NCBI GenBank assembly: GCA_041594355.1
Contig: JBFHMM010000206.1
Span: forward strand, 1 to 7,165
Direction: 5' to 3'
DNA: 7,165 nt
Source of the DNA: JAIUZI01 sp041594355
GTDB taxonomy: Bacteria; Pseudomonadota; Alphaproteobacteria; Rhodobacterales; Rhodobacteraceae
Shown here: in pieces, positions 5,888 through 7,165 of the stretch
How the letters are laid out: each line of letters begins with the position of its first letter
Numbering within the stretch: position 1 is the first letter of the stretch
Notes under the pieces: model-generated
The model's database searches: none
Told to the model about the DNA's origin: nothing
The model's input: the letters and a program-made list of their open reading frames with translations, nothing else
Program-made: the position numbers and the translations under genes

Positions 5888-6830
5888 GATCGCACTGTAT
5901 ATCATTGCGGTAACATTCATTTTTGCCGCCGTTGTGCAGTGGAGAGCGGCCCGGCGCGAAGCCACTGCGCAGTTCTCGCACCCGCCGCAGGGGCAGATCC
6001 TCGATATCGACGGCGTTCAGGTTCACGCGGTCACCATGGGCGGCGGTCCTGACGTAGTGCTGATCCACGGCTCCAGCGGCAACACCCGCGACATGACCTT
6101 TCGGCTGGCGCCGCTGCTGGCCGACCGTTACCGCGTGATCATCTTCGACCGTCCCGGCCTGGGCTATACCGACCGCATCAACCAGACCGGCGCCACCATC
6201 CGCCAGCAGGCCGACCTGTTGGTGCGGGCGGCGCGCGAACTGGGGGCCGCGCAACCCGTCGTCATGGGCCAGAGCTATGGCGGCGCCGTGGCGCTGGCCT
6301 GGGCGGTGCACCACCCCGAAAGCCTGTCTGCGCTGGTTCCGGTCGCCGCCGCCTCGAACCCCTGGACCACACCGCTGGACCCGCTCTACCGGGTCACCTC
6401 CTCGCGGCTGGGCAGCGCGCTGGTGGTGCCGATGCTGACCGCCTTTGTCACCGATGCCCGCGTCGAACAGGCGATGATCGGCGTCTTTGCCCCGCAGCCC
6501 GTGCCAGAGGGTTACATCGAACATTTCGGTGCCGGGCTGACCCTTCGGCGCACCTCGCTGCGGGCCAACGCGATGCAGCGGGCACAGCTGCTGGACCAGA
6601 TCACCGAATTGCAGCCGCGCTATGGCGGGATTTCGGTGCCGACCGAGATTATCCACGGCACCGCCGACGACACGGTGAATTTCTCGCTGCATCCCGAGAA
6701 CCTGGCGCGGCAGATTCCCGGCGCCATACTGACCCCGCTGCCGGGCATCGGACACATGCCGCAGCACGTTGCCGCCCCGGATGTGGCCGCCGCCATCGAC
6801 CGCGCCGCAGCCCGTGCGGGTTTGCGTTAA
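5883..6830 (+). CDS. alpha/beta hydrolase with probable N-terminal membrane anchor
   Basis: Alpha/beta-hydrolase-fold enzyme; the substrate is not predictable. Numbered from GTG 5934 (298 aa), the fold shows the oxyanion-region HGSSGN (45-50), DRPGLGYTDR (72-81), the nucleophile elbow GQSYG with Ser114, acid Asp245 in HGTADD, and His274 in GIGHMP: a full catalytic triad. The start is unusual. There is no ATG, and GTG 5934 lacks a Shine-Dalgarno and cuts a hydrophobic stretch. The frame extends upstream through IKIALYIIAVTFIFAAVV to an ATT at 5883 with AGGAA 7 nt before it. That start adds 17 residues (315 aa) and gives a single N-terminal helix followed by QWRAARRE, a positive-charged flank suggesting an inner-membrane anchor. 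I chose ATT 5883; conventional gene callers would choose 5934. The gene overlaps metA and is probably co-translated with it. Confidence 0.85.
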   Translation: MKIALYIIAVTFIFAAVVQWRAARREATAQFSHPPQGQILDIDGVQVHAVTMGGGPDVVLIHGSSGNTRDMTFRLAPLLADRYRVIIFDRPGLGYTDRINQTGATIRQQADLLVRAARELGAAQPVVMGQSYGGAVALAWAVHHPESLSALVPVAAASNPWTTPLDPLYRVTSSRLGSALVVPMLTAFVTDARVEQAMIGVFAPQPVPEGYIEHFGAGLTLRRTSLRANAMQRAQLLDQITELQPRYGGISVPTEIIHGTADDTVNFSLHPENLARQIPGAILTPLPGIGHMPQHVAAPDVAAAIDRAAARAGLR

Positions 6831-6881
6831 GGCGATTAACATATCATATTGCTTGGACAGAAGAAAACGCGAGGCAGGCCG
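6831..6881 (+). promoter_or_regulatory. AT-rich gap before ppk2, possible promoter
   Basis: The 51-bp gap is AT-rich at 6835-6850, in contrast to its surroundings. TATCAT at 6842-6847 matches five of six -10 consensus bases, but no good -35 box stands at the right distance; the alternative pairing, TTGCGT 6822-6827 with CATATT 6845-6850 (17-nt spacer), is weak. No terminator stem was found after the hydrolase gene. Confidence 0.22.
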
Positions 6882-7165
6882 ATGAACCTTCCCTTTGACG
6901 GAGCCATTTCGAAATATTTCGAATCTGACGCCCCCAAGGACGTGCGCGACGCGATCCGCCGCGCGGAGAAAGGCGACATCCTGAACCCCAGCTATCCGCA
7001 TTCGGAGCGTCTGGCCCGCAAGGTCTATGAAAAAGAACTGCAGGCGCTGCAGATCGAACTGGTCAAGCTGCAATCCTGGGTCAAGGCCACCGGCCAGCGT
7101 GTCGTGATCGTCTTCGAAGGTCGCGATGCCGCCGGCAAGGGCGGCACCATCAAGCGGTTCCGCGA
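6882..7165 (+). CDS. ppk2: polyphosphate kinase 2 (PPK2 family), N-terminal part
   Basis: The first 94 codons of a gene that runs off the right edge. PPK2 enzymes transfer phosphate between polyphosphate and nucleotides, often making GTP, ATP or ADP/GDP from polyphosphate. The family mark is the Walker A segment FEGRDAAGKGG at residues 78-88, followed by TIKRF. It is preceded by a helical region of charged and amphipathic residues (about 42-70, YEKELQALQIELVKLQSWV), typical of PPK2 N-termini. The ATG at 6882 has GAGG at 6871-6874, 7 nt upstream. The Walker B and lid motifs that would tell PPK2 classes (nucleoside mono- or diphosphate use) lie outside the window, so subclass and preferred direction cannot be stated. 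It is the third core metabolic gene on this strand after guaA and metA. Confidence 0.92.
   Translation, partial: MNLPFDGAISKYFESDAPKDVRDAIRRAEKGDILNPSYPHSERLARKVYEKELQALQIELVKLQSWVKATGQRVVIVFEGRDAAGKGGTIKRFR

Noticed and set aside
5835..7073. Minus-strand open frame of 412 aa across the hydrolase and ppk2 start
   Set aside because: It crosses two well-supported plus-strand genes and their gap, is rich in low-complexity Gly/Arg/His sequence and shows no family motif.

Overview
This is a high-GC bacterial window with tightly packed genes. Seven genes, one of them apparently broken and one cut by the window edge, read on the plus strand from about position 211 to the right end. The start of one divergent gene lies at the extreme left edge. 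Gene content and protein style (MetA with the acetyl-CoA-type residues, GuaA, a class 2 polyphosphate kinase, paired EamA transporters, GC-ending codons) suggest an alphaproteobacterium, most likely a Rhodobacteraceae/Ruegeria-like marine lineage. That assignment rests on protein character, not on a search.

Layout. Positions 1-54 hold the first 18 codons of a minus-strand gene with a good Shine-Dalgarno. Positions 55-210 are the divergent intergenic region, with a GC-rich perfect 9-bp hairpin in the guaA leader. guaA (211-1773, GMP synthase) overlaps a small antibiotic-biosynthesis-monooxygenase-like gene (1764-2057). The 153-bp gap that follows carries a 14-bp palindrome and a direct repeat of its right half 32 bp downstream, a candidate operator. 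Two EamA/DMT-family transporter genes follow. The first (2211-3080) is interrupted by an in-frame TAG at 2982-2984, exactly where the family's conserved glutamate is expected. The second (3108-4001) looks intact. Next come an uncharacterised P-loop protein (4057-4920), the homoserine O-acyltransferase gene metA (4970-5887), an alpha/beta hydrolase that appears to start at an ATT overlapping the metA stop (5883-6830), and the N-terminal third or so of a PPK2 polyphosphate kinase (6882 to the edge).

How the genes fit together. guaA (purine synthesis), metA (methionine synthesis) and ppk2 (polyphosphate/nucleotide energy metabolism) are core metabolism. The transporters, P-loop protein and hydrolase are accessory genes with unknown substrates. 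I see no mobile element, CRISPR array, tRNA, rRNA or recognisable defence system. The window is mostly ordinary; the points worth checking are the amber stop in the first transporter, the predicted acetyl-CoA specificity of MetA, the non-canonical hydrolase start with a membrane anchor, and the palindromic site at 2098-2145.
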